Source of the DNA: Mycobacterium aquaticum
GTDB taxonomy: Bacteria > Actinomycetota > Actinomycetes > Mycobacteriales > Mycobacteriaceae
Direction of reading: 5' to 3'
Assembly (NCBI RefSeq): GCF_002086485.1
Contig: NZ_MVHF01000004.1
Location: forward strand, 124,001 to 188,000
DNA length: 64,000 bases
The notes beneath the pieces are model-generated. The model ran no database searches, was not told the origin of the DNA, and saw nothing but the letters and a program-made list of their open reading frames with translations. Position 1 is the first letter of the stretch; each line of letters begins with the position of its first letter. A program made the position numbers and the translations under genes. This document shows positions 34,973 to 43,892 of this stretch, piece by piece.

Positions 34973-35401
34973 ATGACTGAGCAGTGTCTCTTCTGCGGCA
35001 TCGTGTCCGGCGCCGTTCCCAGCACGAAAGTCGCCGAGGACGACACGACGTTTGCATTCATGGACATCCACCCCGGTTCCGACGGCCACCTGCTGGTCAT
35101 ACCCAAACGACACAGCCAAGACCTGCTCGATATCCCGACCAACGACCTCGCCGCAGTCACACTCACCGCACAGCGGCTGGCCAAAACCGTGGTCAACGAG
35201 CTCGGCGCAGACGGTGTGAACCTGTTGAATTGCTGTGGCGCTGAGGCGTGGCAGACGGTGTTTCACTTTCACCTTCACGTGATCCCGCGCTACACGAATG
35301 CGGCCAAGGATCGACTCACACTTCCCTGGACGCCCGGGGTCCGTGGGGACAATTCCACGATCACCTCTTTAGGTGAACGGATCTATCGTGCCGCGAACTG
35401 A
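34973..35401 (+). CDS. HIT-family hydrolase
   Basis: 142 residues from the ATG at 34973. CLFCGIVSGAVPSTKVAEDD is the standard HIT start with a CxxC pair, PGSDGHLLVIPKRH follows, and the catalytic histidine triad is HFHLHVIPR. HIT proteins hydrolyse nucleotide phosphoramidates or dinucleotides. No ribosome-binding site precedes the ATG, but TAGCCT at 34959-34964 is placed as a -10 for a leaderless transcript. The 300 bp before it, apart from the MerR promoter, hold nothing recognised. Confidence 0.88.
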   Translation: MTEQCLFCGIVSGAVPSTKVAEDDTTFAFMDIHPGSDGHLLVIPKRHSQDLLDIPTNDLAAVTLTAQRLAKTVVNELGADGVNLLNCCGAEAWQTVFHFHLHVIPRYTNAAKDRLTLPWTPGVRGDNSTITSLGERIYRAAN

Positions 35402-35514
35402 TCCCGACGCGTCCTTGCACCTTTAGCGCGGCACAGCAGAGCATCACGGGGGACGAGATGGTGATCGGTCTGTTCCGCTAGACACGAGACGAGGTGCTTC
35501 GCAGAGGTGGAACG

Positions 35515-36051
35515 TCAGCGCTGCGAAGGCCCAGGATGTTCGATTTGTTCCCGCAGAATGTCGCCATGGCCGGCGTGACGCGCGAAGTCTTCGATCGCGA
35601 GCAGATAGATAAATCGTAGATTGACGTTGCCGAGGTGGGGGTGTGTTCTGATGTCGTCGAGGTCGAATTTGGCAGCGATAACGCGGGAACGCGCGCTGGC
35701 GCTTTCGAATTCGGCGATCACGTCGGCCACGGTCTCTCCGTCGTCGACAATGAAGCTGATGTCACCAGCTGTCGTGCCTCCGCCGCAGGCGTTCTTGGGC
35801 ACTCCACCCAGGATGTGCTGAAACCAGATCCGTTCAGCGACGGCGGCGTGCTTGAGCAATCCGATCGGGGTGGTCATCGACGCGACGCGGCGCCGTCGGG
35901 CATCAGCATCTGAAAGTCCGCGCACCGTGTTGACCAGTTCGGCTCGGTTGCGGTCGAGGGCGCTCTCCAGTAGCTGGCGTTCAGTCCCGGTGGTGGTTTG
36001 TGGTATCGACCATGTTGTCACTGTCGGCTCCATTCTGGTGGGTTGAAACAT
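35515..36051 (-). CDS. DinB/DUF664-family four-helix protein
   Basis: 178 residues, possibly starting at the internal Met at 36033. The pattern LLKHAAVAERIWFQHILGG and IYLLAIEDFARHAGHGDILR gives the metal-binding histidines of the DinB/YfiT fold (His in LKHA, His in RHAGHGD). These proteins use a divalent metal, sometimes with mycothiol or bacillithiol, as thiol-dependent transferases or hydrolases. In actinobacteria mycothiol dependence is likely. It is convergent with the HIT gene. Confidence 0.8.
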   Translation of the reverse strand: MFQPTRMEPTVTTWSIPQTTTGTERQLLESALDRNRAELVNTVRGLSDADARRRRVASMTTPIGLLKHAAVAERIWFQHILGGVPKNACGGGTTAGDISFIVDDGETVADVIAEFESASARSRVIAAKFDLDDIRTHPHLGNVNLRFIYLLAIEDFARHAGHGDILREQIEHPGPSQR

Positions 36052-36573
36052 ATGAAATCTCTTGTTGTGCTTGTTATTTCAGCTACTGGATCGCATGGCA
36101 CACCACTCAAAGACGACTTTCAGCCCGCAAAACGCGCCGAACGAGAGAAGCCATCAGGCGGGAACGTGTGAGCGAGTGCGGAACGGCGTGATTGCGTTGC
36201 GCTGGCTGACCGGCAATTCGGGCGACGGCCTACTCGTCTGAACTACGGACAATGGCGTGCTTGGCCCGAGCGGTGTACCCCAAGCTACCAGCTGCCGGTC
36301 TTGATCGGCGCAAGGCGCTCAACAGTTGGGCGACGTCGTAGACGGTGCGCGCGTGAGCGACTTCGTCCTCTCGCCCGTCGCACCCATCCTGCTCTGCGCT
36401 GCGGCGGCCGCCACTACGACGGCTACGCGCAGCAAATGACCCGTCATTCGGCGGCCACTTTCGCAGGGGCCGCCGCGGCTGCCACTGAGTCATCGGTGAG
36501 GGCGCTCCGGCGATCGTCGTGCAGAGAGCCGGCACGGTGGCTGGCGGCCGATGCTCATAGTCGTCAGTGTGGT
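36052..36573. other. Non-coding stretch, nothing recognised
   Basis: About 520 bp between the DinB and MocR genes. Short overlapping frames exist on both strands, but none shows a domain, a ribosome-binding site or consistent codon bias. It may contain the decayed end of a former gene. Confidence 0.4.
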
Positions 36574-37902
36574 TCAGAGGGTTGAAAGTGCGTCGCGGCA
36601 GCGGTCGAGCAGACGTGGAAGCTCGTGGATTGTCGGATTGGCGAGCGCAATACGGACGGCATTGGGCGATGCGCTTCCGACTGCGAAGGCATCACCGGTC
36701 GAGATGAGAATTCCGTCCTGCGCGAGTCGGTGGGCGGCCTGGTCGCTGCGAATCTCTGAGGGCAAATGAATCCAGCCCGAGTACGAGGCTGGATGAGCGT
36801 GATAATCGAACCCTTGAAACGCTCGACGCGCGATGGCCTGGCGCTGTTTTGCGTCCTCGCGCCGGGTCTTCTCCAGGCGGGTGACGCTGCCGTCGCGGAG
36901 CCACCGGGTAACGAGTGCTGTCGATAGCGAGCTTGTTCCCCATGTGGTAGTTCGCAGCGCCCGGATCAGTCGGATCCGGTCCGGATCGGGCGCCACCAAA
37001 TACCCGGCGCGCAAGCCGGTGGCAACGTTCTTCGAGAAACTTCCCACGTAGAAAGTTCGCTCCGGTGCCAAGGTCTGGATCGGCGCCGGTGAACCAGGGT
37101 CCAGGAATGCGTAGGTGGCGTCCTCGATGATCGCGAAATCGTGACGGCGAGCCAACGTTACGAGACGTTGCCGCCGACCAGCATCCAGCACAAATCCAAG
37201 CGGATTGTGCACGGTGGGCATCACGTAGACAACGCTGATCTTGCGCGTCCGGGCTAGTTTTTCGAGTGACTTCAGGTCCGTACCGTCCGGGCTGCATCGC
37301 ACCGCGGCCAGATCCAGACACCGGCTGTCTGCGAGCAACTTCAGGCCCGGATAGGTGAGTTCGTCGGCCACCAACGTCGAGCCGGGGGTCGTCGTCGCGG
37401 CGAGAATGACATCGAGTGCGTGCTGCGCGCCGGCGGTCAACAGCACGTTGTGTGGCGGCACATCGATACCGCGATCAAGCAGATAAGTGGCCACCGCGGC
37501 CGTATCGGTGCTTCTGCCTCCCGGCGGCTGCTGGGCGAGCAGCGACCCGAGGTCGCCCTCGCAGGCCATGTCGCGCAGAGCGTGACGCAGGTGCTCACCT
37601 TGTTCCGCTGCGAGGGGTTGATTGAAGGACAGGTCGGCGACACGCGTATCGACGGGTAGTCTGCGCGGTTCCATACCTGCAAAGCCGCTGAGGTCCCGCA
37701 CGAAGGTGCCTCTTCCCGGTTCCCCCACGATCAGGCCGGCCGCCGCGAGCTCCCGGTAGACCTTGGTGGCCGTGGCAAGCGCGATGCCGCGCTCGTGCGC
37801 TAGCTCTCGATGGGTCGGGAGACGCGTCCCTGCGGGCAGATCGCCGGCCCGGATGGACGTGGCCATCTCCAGGGCGACGGCCTTGTAGCGTTCTGCCCGC
37901 AC
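36574..37902 (-). CDS. MocR-type GntR/aminotransferase regulator
   Basis: 442 residues. Residues 1-75 are a GntR winged helix (AGDLPAGTRLPTHRELAHER; ALATATKVYRELAAAGLIVG). The remainder is a class I aminotransferase fold: LTAGAQHALDVIL, IIEDATYAFLDP, and the PLP lysine in YVGSFSKNVATGLRAGYLV. MocR proteins bind PLP and control vitamin B6, amine or antibiotic genes. The GTG start at 37902 is preceded by AAAGGA. It is divergent from the thioesterase-SDR pair and so probably controls it. Confidence 0.9.
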   Translation of the reverse strand: MRAERYKAVALEMATSIRAGDLPAGTRLPTHRELAHERGIALATATKVYRELAAAGLIVGEPGRGTFVRDLSGFAGMEPRRLPVDTRVADLSFNQPLAAEQGEHLRHALRDMACEGDLGSLLAQQPPGGRSTDTAAVATYLLDRGIDVPPHNVLLTAGAQHALDVILAATTTPGSTLVADELTYPGLKLLADSRCLDLAAVRCSPDGTDLKSLEKLARTRKISVVYVMPTVHNPLGFVLDAGRRQRLVTLARRHDFAIIEDATYAFLDPGSPAPIQTLAPERTFYVGSFSKNVATGLRAGYLVAPDPDRIRLIRALRTTTWGTSSLSTALVTRWLRDGSVTRLEKTRREDAKQRQAIARRAFQGFDYHAHPASYSGWIHLPSEIRSDQAAHRLAQDGILISTGDAFAVGSASPNAVRIALANPTIHELPRLLDRCRDALSTL

Positions 37903-37918
37903 AGTCGTCCTTTGTTCC

Positions 37919-37956
37919 TATGACAATGTGTTGATCGCATCAGTTTAGGGGTCATA
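37919..37956. promoter_or_regulatory. Candidate MocR operator
   Basis: TATGAC (37919-37924) and GTCATA (37951-37956) form inverted half-sites 32 bp apart, about three helical turns, in the 114-bp gap between mocR and the thioesterase gene. MocR regulators often bind spaced repeats in divergent regions. Confidence 0.35.
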
Positions 37957-38016
37957 AGTTCGGTTCGTCCGAGTCCCCATCTGCTCCCGGCTCTATACCT
38001 CAACAGGAGAAAACCG

Positions 38017-38508
38017 ATGCCCGACACGTACGGTAATCAGTTGCCTGTACTGGAGTTTCTGCAAAGGCGACTGTCCGGCAGCTCGCGGCCGGACGATCGC
38101 ACGCATATGAGGTATCCAGCGGCAATCTCGAAGTTACTCGATTTCGAGATTGCCGCCATCGGCTCCGGCACAGCGTCAGTCTTCGTCGAAGTCGATGCGT
38201 CACGCCATGGCAACCAACAAGGAACTGTGCACGGCGGGTTCCTGGTCGAACTTGCCGATGCCGCGATCGGCACGGCCCACTCCACACTGATGGGACCGCA
38301 CGAGTCGTTCACCAGCATCGACCTGCGCGCAGTGTTTCTGCGTCCTGTTTGGCGTGAAACCCTTGTCGCACACGCCGCTCCGACGCACTCGGGCAACACG
38401 ATCACGCACTACCACTGCGAGATCGTGCGTGCCAGCGATGGTAAGTCGGTCGCCACCGCAACCAGCACCGTGATGACTCTCCGCGGCGACCGTGCAACGG
38501 GGCGATGA
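38017..38508 (+). CDS. PaaI-type hotdog thioesterase
   Basis: 163 residues, ATG at 38017 preceded by ACAGGAGA. The hotdog core is clear: HGNQQGTVHGGFLVELADAA (the HGG loop and helix) and VFLRPVWRETLVAHAAPTHS. PaaI-type enzymes cleave acyl-CoA thioesters in the cytoplasm. It leads the pair with an SDR gene 62 bp behind, opposite a MocR regulator, so it probably acts on an acyl-CoA in a small catabolic step. Confidence 0.85.
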   Translation: MPDTYGNQLPVLEFLQRRLSGSSRPDDRTHMRYPAAISKLLDFEIAAIGSGTASVFVEVDASRHGNQQGTVHGGFLVELADAAIGTAHSTLMGPHESFTSIDLRAVFLRPVWRETLVAHAAPTHSGNTITHYHCEIVRASDGKSVATATSTVMTLRGDRATGR

Positions 38509-38570
38509 TGTGCGATTCTCGCTGAGCAAATGGATTGGCGTCACCGGCGTCAGCGCGAAAGCTCCTAGAT

Positions 38571-39308
38571 GTGAAGAGTTTTCTTGCTGCTGACGCATTC
38601 CTGAATCGAACCGTTGTTCTGATCGGCGGCGGATCTGGGATCGGATTCGCCGTCGCCAAAATGGTGGTATCAGGTGGAGGCAGGGTCGTGCTCGGTGGGC
38701 GCCGCGTCGATACGCTCACAGAGGCCGCTGCCAAGCTGGGCACTTCCGCGACTTGGCAGATCGTCGACACCGCAAATCAATCCACTGTAGAGGCCCTGTT
38801 CGCTCAGCTTGACTCGGTCGACGCCATCTTCACCACGGCAGCCACCTACATCACGGGATCCTTGCGCGAACTATCCCTAGAGGATGCCGCGTCGCCATTC
38901 GACTCAAAGTTCTGGGGCCAGTACCGCGTAGTCAAGGCCGCGTTGCCGGTGCTGACTGAGGACGCATCCGTCGTACTGATGGCAGGAGCGGCCGGCGCAC
39001 GGCCAGCTGGGGCTGCGTCCGCCTATGTCGCCGCCAACGCGGCGATCGAGGGACTGGCCCGTGGACTTGCCGTCGAACTCGCGCCAGTACGAGTCAACGC
39101 GATATCGCCTGGCACCGTGGATGGCAATCTGTGGAACCGTCGCCCCCAACCCGTCCGGCAGGCCGCGTTTGACCATTTCGTCGACGCGTCGCTCATCGGA
39201 CGGCTCGCTCAGGAGGACGAAATCGCTTCAGCCGTAATATATTTGTTCCTCAATGGCGTTACTACGGGTTCGACGCTCTATCCCGACGGCGGCTACAGCT
39301 TACGCTGA
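38571..39308 (+). CDS. SDR-family oxidoreductase
   Basis: About 245 residues from the GTG at 38571 (VKSFLAADAFLNRTVVLIGG); a TTG at 38535 is in frame but less likely, since SDR proteins begin about 10 residues before the GGGSGIG loop. Arg in LGGRRVD after beta-2 favours NADP. The catalytic tetrad is altered: where SS...YxxxK is expected, the sequence has VLMAGAAGARPAGAASAYVA, with Tyr followed by VAANAA so the usual Lys is missing. Activity may differ from a classical SDR. It ends in GGYSLR as most SDRs do. Confidence 0.75.
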   Translation: MKSFLAADAFLNRTVVLIGGGSGIGFAVAKMVVSGGGRVVLGGRRVDTLTEAAAKLGTSATWQIVDTANQSTVEALFAQLDSVDAIFTTAATYITGSLRELSLEDAASPFDSKFWGQYRVVKAALPVLTEDASVVLMAGAAGARPAGAASAYVAANAAIEGLARGLAVELAPVRVNAISPGTVDGNLWNRRPQPVRQAAFDHFVDASLIGRLAQEDEIASAVIYLFLNGVTTGSTLYPDGGYSLR

Positions 39309-39337
39309 AGGCCTGAGAACCCGCGAACCTTCCTCCC

Positions 39338-39396
39338 GCGAACAGACACGCAGGTCCGCGACACGCCGCGTTTGGCGTACCTACCTGTCTGCTCGC
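39338..39396 (+). terminator. Imperfect inverted repeat after SDR gene
   Basis: Arms 39338-39355 and 39379-39396 match at 15 of 18 positions as an inverted repeat with a 23-nt loop. It follows the SDR stop by about 30 bp and could end its transcript. Confidence 0.4.
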
Positions 39397-39412
39397 GCAA
39401 GATTCGCGGTCT

Positions 39413-39557
39413 TCCCCCGATCGGGGGACAGCAGGTTCATCTGATGCGTGGGCCGGTCGGTCGATACTGACGTGTGTCGCAGTGGGGCATTCTTTTCTCA
39501 ACACCGGATCACACCGGATGAGAACTTCAAAAGCCCACTGAGACAAAGGATCTGATC
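39413..39557 (+). promoter_or_regulatory. Control region of His-rich peptide, copy 1
   Basis: TCCCCCGATCGGGGGA is a perfect 16-bp palindrome at 39413-39428. Downstream come GGCCGGTCGGTCGAT, GGCATTCTT (39486) and CACACCGGATGA, then ACAAAGGA as ribosome-binding site. The same blocks, in order and with the palindrome-to-GGCATTCTT distance identical, precede the paralogue at 56587. Confidence 0.65.
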
Positions 39558-39776
39558 ATGAGCATCTCCTGCCGCATCGCCGCCGGATACGCCGCTGGTG
39601 TCACTCTCGTCGCCGCTCCGGTCCTCATCTTCCTCGGTGCCGCCTCGGCCCGCGCCGATGTCTCGCCCGTCAACACCGGCCCGTCGGTGAGCCACCACGA
39701 GGCGTTCCCGGGCCAGCAGAACTTCCCGCAGCCCGGCACCGCGGTGCATCACCACCACCAGAACAACCACGCCTGA
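39558..39776 (+). CDS. Small secreted His-rich peptide, copy 1
   Basis: 72 residues. The signal peptide (MSISCRIAAGYAAGVTLVAA...AASARA) leaves a mature peptide of about 38 residues ending HHHHQNNHA, with further His in SHHEAF. His clusters suggest metal binding at the cell surface; this is inference. The paralogue at 56587-56796 shares the signal region, HEAF, a Lys/Gln-Pro-Gly-Thr segment and the His tail. Function is unknown. Confidence 0.75.
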   Translation: MSISCRIAAGYAAGVTLVAAPVLIFLGAASARADVSPVNTGPSVSHHEAFPGQQNFPQPGTAVHHHHQNNHA

Positions 39777-39965
39777 TCGGCGTTGCCCGAGGAGCCCGGA
39801 CATTGTCCGGGCTCTTCACTTGTGTGGGGCACCCCGTGAACAGGGCCCCGTGCACCCTCCCTTAGACATTCGCACAAAGTTGCCGATGCAGGATGTGCCT
39901 CGATGCGGCTGGCGCGGGGCCGCGGCGCTCGTCACGATTGGGCCACTTCGGCTCAAGGAGGAAAT

Positions 39966-41444
39966 GTGGCGCTTGGAAGCCCAGAGAGTGTTGCCGACGA
40001 TCCGGTGACGCCGTCGCGCGCGACCGGTCACGATGTCCTGAACCGCGGCTTCGGCTTCCGCGCCGCGTTGTCGCTGGCGTTCGCCGACATCTCGCCGATC
40101 GTGGCGCTGTACGCGATCTTCGCACTCGGCCTGTTCGCGGCCGGCCCGAGGTTCTTCTGGGCCTTCCCGATCGTGCTGTGCGGTCAGTTGCTCGTCGCGC
40201 TGGTCTTCGGTGAGCTGGCCTCGCGTTTTCCGTACGCGGGCAGCGTGTACCAGTGGGCGCGGCACGCCAAGGGCACGACGTGGGGCTGGACGGCAGCGTG
40301 GGCGTACATCTGGGGACTCACTCTGACGCTCTCCACCATGGCGTACGCCGCCGCGGGATTCATCCTCGAGGTGTTCGGCGTCGAGTCGCCCAGCCGCTGG
40401 CTGCTTGCCGCGGTTTCGATCGGCGTCATCTGCTTCACCACGGCCGCCAACATGATCGGCCGCCAGGTCCTCAAGGTCATGATCGTCGCGAGCATCATCT
40501 GCGAGATCGTCGGCTCGGTCGGGCTGGGTACCGTGCTGCTGCTCTTCCATCGCGTCAACCCGGTCTCGACCCTCTTCCAGGGCCTGCCGGACGGCTCCGG
40601 AAGCACGTTGAGCACCATGCTCATCGCGGTCGCCTTCGTGGGCTGGGCGTTCCTGGGCTTCGAGTCGGCAGGGTCGATCGCCGAGGAAGTGGAAAACCCC
40701 GAGCGCAACGTGCCGAAGGCCATCGTCTTCGCACTGCTGCTGGTCGGCATCATCGTGATGTACTCCGCGGCCGCCGTCATCCTCGCGATCCCTGACCTGT
40801 CGGCGGTGCTCACCGCGCAGAGCGGCGACCCGGTGTCGGCGACGCTGACGGCGCAGCTCGGCGCGTCGATCGCCAAGCCGTTGCTGCTGATGTTCGTCAT
40901 CGGCTTCATGTCCGCGTGCCTGGCGGTGCAGTCGGCGGTGTCGCGGGCCGTGTACGGGATGGCGCGCGACCGCGCGCTGCCCGGCGCCGCGTTCCTGTCG
41001 AAGCTGGGCGGTCCCGAGCGGATGCCGATCCGGGCGATCGGGCTGACCGCGGTGGTCGCGGCGTTCTTCCTGCTGTTCGCCGGCTCGGACCTGTACAACG
41101 TGCTGGTCAACTTCTCGGTGATGGGTCCCTACATCGCGTTTGCCGTCCCGGTCTTCGCCGCCGCACTGACCCGGCTGGCCGGTCGCTGGGTTCCCGGCGC
41201 CTTCACGCTGGGACGCTGGGGTGCTCCGGTGACCTACGCGGCGGCCGCGTGGCTGGCGTTCGAGGTGCTCAACGTGCTGTGGCCGCGCACGCAGCCCGGT
41301 CAGCCGTGGTTCGTCAACTGGAGCATGGTCATCTCCCTGGTGAGCCTGGGCATCCTGGGCGTGGCCGTGTACGCGAAGTGCCGGGACCGCATCACGGTCC
41401 CGGTCGGAGAACGCGTCGACGCTGCGGTACAAGACGAGTCATAG
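39966..41444 (+). CDS. APC-superfamily amino acid permease
   Basis: 492 residues from the GTG at 39966 (VALGSPESVADD), with a strong AAGGAGG at 39955-39961. About 12 helices. The APC motifs are FADISPIVALYAIFALG in helix 1, FGELASRFPYAGSVYQWARH in helices 2-3 and GFESAGSIAEEVENPERNVP in the central loop. It is of the same family as the permease at 1321 but clearly distinct. Likely substrate: an amino acid or polyamine. It is followed on the same strand by a patatin gene after 54 bp. Confidence 0.85.
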   Translation: MALGSPESVADDPVTPSRATGHDVLNRGFGFRAALSLAFADISPIVALYAIFALGLFAAGPRFFWAFPIVLCGQLLVALVFGELASRFPYAGSVYQWARHAKGTTWGWTAAWAYIWGLTLTLSTMAYAAAGFILEVFGVESPSRWLLAAVSIGVICFTTAANMIGRQVLKVMIVASIICEIVGSVGLGTVLLLFHRVNPVSTLFQGLPDGSGSTLSTMLIAVAFVGWAFLGFESAGSIAEEVENPERNVPKAIVFALLLVGIIVMYSAAAVILAIPDLSAVLTAQSGDPVSATLTAQLGASIAKPLLLMFVIGFMSACLAVQSAVSRAVYGMARDRALPGAAFLSKLGGPERMPIRAIGLTAVVAAFFLLFAGSDLYNVLVNFSVMGPYIAFAVPVFAAALTRLAGRWVPGAFTLGRWGAPVTYAAAAWLAFEVLNVLWPRTQPGQPWFVNWSMVISLVSLGILGVAVYAKCRDRITVPVGERVDAAVQDES

Positions 41445-41498
41445 CGTCGCCACCCGAATCCCGAGCAGATCCCCAGCATTGCGTGCCAGGCTGGGGCC

Positions 41499-42533
41499 AT
41501 GGCTGCCAATCACACTTCGCGCCGTCAGCCGCTCCGCGCCGACCTCGTCCTGTCCGGTGGCGGCGTCAAGGGCATCGGTCTGGTGGGTGCCGCCGTCGGG
41601 CTGAAGGACGCCGGGTACGAGATCCAGCGGGTATCGGGTACATCGGCGGGCTCGCTCGTCGGCGCCGTGGTGGCGGCGGCAGCTCAGGGTGATCAGCTGA
41701 CCAGCGACCAGCTGCGGGAGCTCGCGCTGAACGTGCCCTATCGGAAGTTCCGCGACAGCGGGCCGATCGAACGCATCCCGATTCTGGGGCCCGCGTGGGG
41801 GCTGCTGCGTGAGACCGGGATCTACCGAGGCGATTTCGCCCATGCGTGGATGCGTACGGAACTGAAGAACCTGGGCGTCAGCACCTTTGGCGACCTGGCC
41901 ATTGACGACGACCAATTGCCGCCGGAGCGGCGCTACCGCCTGGTCGTCACCGTCACCGACCTGACATCGGGCCAGTTGGTGCGGCTGCCTTGGGATTACC
42001 GACGGCTCTACGGTCTGGATCCGGACGAACAGTTGGTGGCCGACGCCGTGCGTGCCTCGATGGCGATCCCGTTCCTGTTCCAGCCGGTCACCCTCGAAGG
42101 CGTCGGTGGGGAGCAGTACACGCTCGTCGACGGGGGCGTGTTGTCCAACTTCCCGATCGATTCCTTTGACCGGACCGACGGCAAAGTGCCGCGGTGGCCC
42201 ACATTCGGCGCGACCGTGATTCCCTATCTGCCTGCGCCGACAATCGAGCAGCTGATTCCCGGGCTGGCGCCACTGCACGGTCCGCCGCTGTTGGAGAGCT
42301 TGATCACCACCATGCTGGTCGGCCACGACCAGACCTACCTCAATCAACCGTGGGTGAAGGTGCGGGCGATCCAGGTGGATTCCACTGCCACCGGGGTGCT
42401 CGACTTCGACATCACCCGCGACGAAGCCGAGGTGCTCTACGACAACGGGTACCAGGCCGCCACCGACTTCCTGGCCGCCTGGAACTGGCCGGCCTACATC
42501 GAGCGTTTCCGCGCGGACCATCGGGGAAGCTGA
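41499..42533 (+). CDS. Patatin-like phospholipase
   Basis: 344 residues. The oxyanion loop LVLSGGGVKGIG, nucleophile elbow GTSAG and Asp of the dyad in LVDGGVLSNFP are all present, in the right order for a patatin-like Ser-Asp hydrolase (PF01734). There is no signal peptide, so it acts in the cytoplasm or at the inner face of the membrane on phospholipids or other acyl esters. It ends 6 bp before the alpha-galactosidase gene. Confidence 0.9.
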   Translation: MAANHTSRRQPLRADLVLSGGGVKGIGLVGAAVGLKDAGYEIQRVSGTSAGSLVGAVVAAAAQGDQLTSDQLRELALNVPYRKFRDSGPIERIPILGPAWGLLRETGIYRGDFAHAWMRTELKNLGVSTFGDLAIDDDQLPPERRYRLVVTVTDLTSGQLVRLPWDYRRLYGLDPDEQLVADAVRASMAIPFLFQPVTLEGVGGEQYTLVDGGVLSNFPIDSFDRTDGKVPRWPTFGATVIPYLPAPTIEQLIPGLAPLHGPPLLESLITTMLVGHDQTYLNQPWVKVRAIQVDSTATGVLDFDITRDEAEVLYDNGYQAATDFLAAWNWPAYIERFRADHRGS

Positions 42534-42539
42534 CCTGCG

Positions 42540-43892
42540 ATGCATCGGTTGTCGGGGGCGATGGTCGTGCTGGGTGTGATCGTTGCGGTGCAGGCGGGTT
42601 GTGCGACGGCCCACACGTCGGCGCCGCCGGCGCCCATCCCTTCGACCCCGCCGATGGGGTGGAACTCGTGGAACTCCGGTATCTCGCTCACCGAGAAGAA
42701 CATCGACGACACCATCGATGCGATGGTGTCGTCCGGGATGCGTGAGGCGGGCTACCGCTATGTCAACATCGACGCGGGTTGGGCGGCGCCGCAACGGGAT
42801 TCCAAGGGCGAGTTGCAGGCAGACCCGGTGCGGTTTCCCGACGGCATGGCCGCGGTCGCCCGTCATGCTCATGACCGCGGCATGATGCTCGGCCTCTACG
42901 CCAGCCCGTTCGACGAGCGGTGCAGCGCCCAGCCCGCACTCGCCAGCGTCGGGCATGAGGACACCGATGCGCACGAATTCGCCGACTGGGGTGTGGATTA
43001 CCTCAAGTACGACTGGTGCCGTGACGAAGCCGACCACACCCACCAGGTGAAGGTGTTCACCGCGATGCGGGACGCGTTGCGCGCCACCGGCCGTCCCATC
43101 CTGTACAGCATCAACCCGAACAGCTCCGACGACCCGAGCGCGGGCTCACGCTACGACTGGTCGGGGGTGGCCGACATGGCCCGCACCACAACCGATCTGG
43201 TGCCGGTATGGCGGGACACCATGCCCCCGCTCGGACCGGCAGACCCTTTCGGCGACCACGCGTTTCTGGGCACACCGGACCAATTCGACGCTGCCGCACG
43301 GGTTGTCGGGCCGAGCAAACGCGGCTACTGGACCGACCCAGATGCGCTCGTCGTCGGGGTGAGCTGGAGCGATTTCGTTGCCCATCACCTGCCGTCGGTC
43401 CGCAATCATCTCAAGGTCAGCCAGACCGATTTGCCCGATGACCAACTCAGCCAATTTCTGCTCAGGCAACCCGACATGACGGCCGATGAGCAGCGGGCGA
43501 ACCTGTCGCTGTGGGCCATGCTGTCGGCACCGCTGATCGCGGGCAACGACGTTCGGTCCATCAACGCACAAACGCGGGACATACTCATCAACCCCGATGT
43601 GATCGCCATCGACCAGGATCCCTCGGTCGGCCCGGCACGGCCGATGGCCGACCCCCGGGTGCTGGTCAAGCCACTCTCCGACGGCACGGTCGCGGTCGCG
43701 CTGTACAACTCGGCCGATACGCCCGAGTTGATTTCCACGACGGCCCTGCAGATCGGGATGGGCCCGGCAACCTGCTATGCGGTGCGAGATCTCTGGGCCC
43801 GCACCAAGACCCACACCCTCGACGTCATCGGGCGAGAGCCGGTGCCCCCGCACACGGTGACGTTGCTCAAGGTGAGTCCGGGGTGTCGGTAG
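42540..43892 (+). CDS. GH27 alpha-galactosidase, lipoprotein
   Basis: 450 residues. A signal peptide ends in VQAGC (Cys21), a lipobox, so it is anchored outside. GH27 signatures: PPMGWNSWNSG (37-47), NIDAGW, the nucleophile Asp158 in YLKYDWCRDE, and Asp219 in the acid/base region. NPNSSDDPS fits the family. The C-terminal domain is the usual beta-sandwich. It should release galactose from alpha-galactosides at the cell surface. galT, galK and a symporter follow close by, so the region works as a galactose-use set. Confidence 0.9.
   Translation: MHRLSGAMVVLGVIVAVQAGCATAHTSAPPAPIPSTPPMGWNSWNSGISLTEKNIDDTIDAMVSSGMREAGYRYVNIDAGWAAPQRDSKGELQADPVRFPDGMAAVARHAHDRGMMLGLYASPFDERCSAQPALASVGHEDTDAHEFADWGVDYLKYDWCRDEADHTHQVKVFTAMRDALRATGRPILYSINPNSSDDPSAGSRYDWSGVADMARTTTDLVPVWRDTMPPLGPADPFGDHAFLGTPDQFDAAARVVGPSKRGYWTDPDALVVGVSWSDFVAHHLPSVRNHLKVSQTDLPDDQLSQFLLRQPDMTADEQRANLSLWAMLSAPLIAGNDVRSINAQTRDILINPDVIAIDQDPSVGPARPMADPRVLVKPLSDGTVAVALYNSADTPELISTTALQIGMGPATCYAVRDLWARTKTHTLDVIGREPVPPHTVTLLKVSPGCR

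Noticed and set aside
36230..36585. Short overlapping frames between DinB and MocR genes
   Set aside because: No ribosome-binding sites, no recognisable domain and Arg-rich shadow-like translations on both strands.
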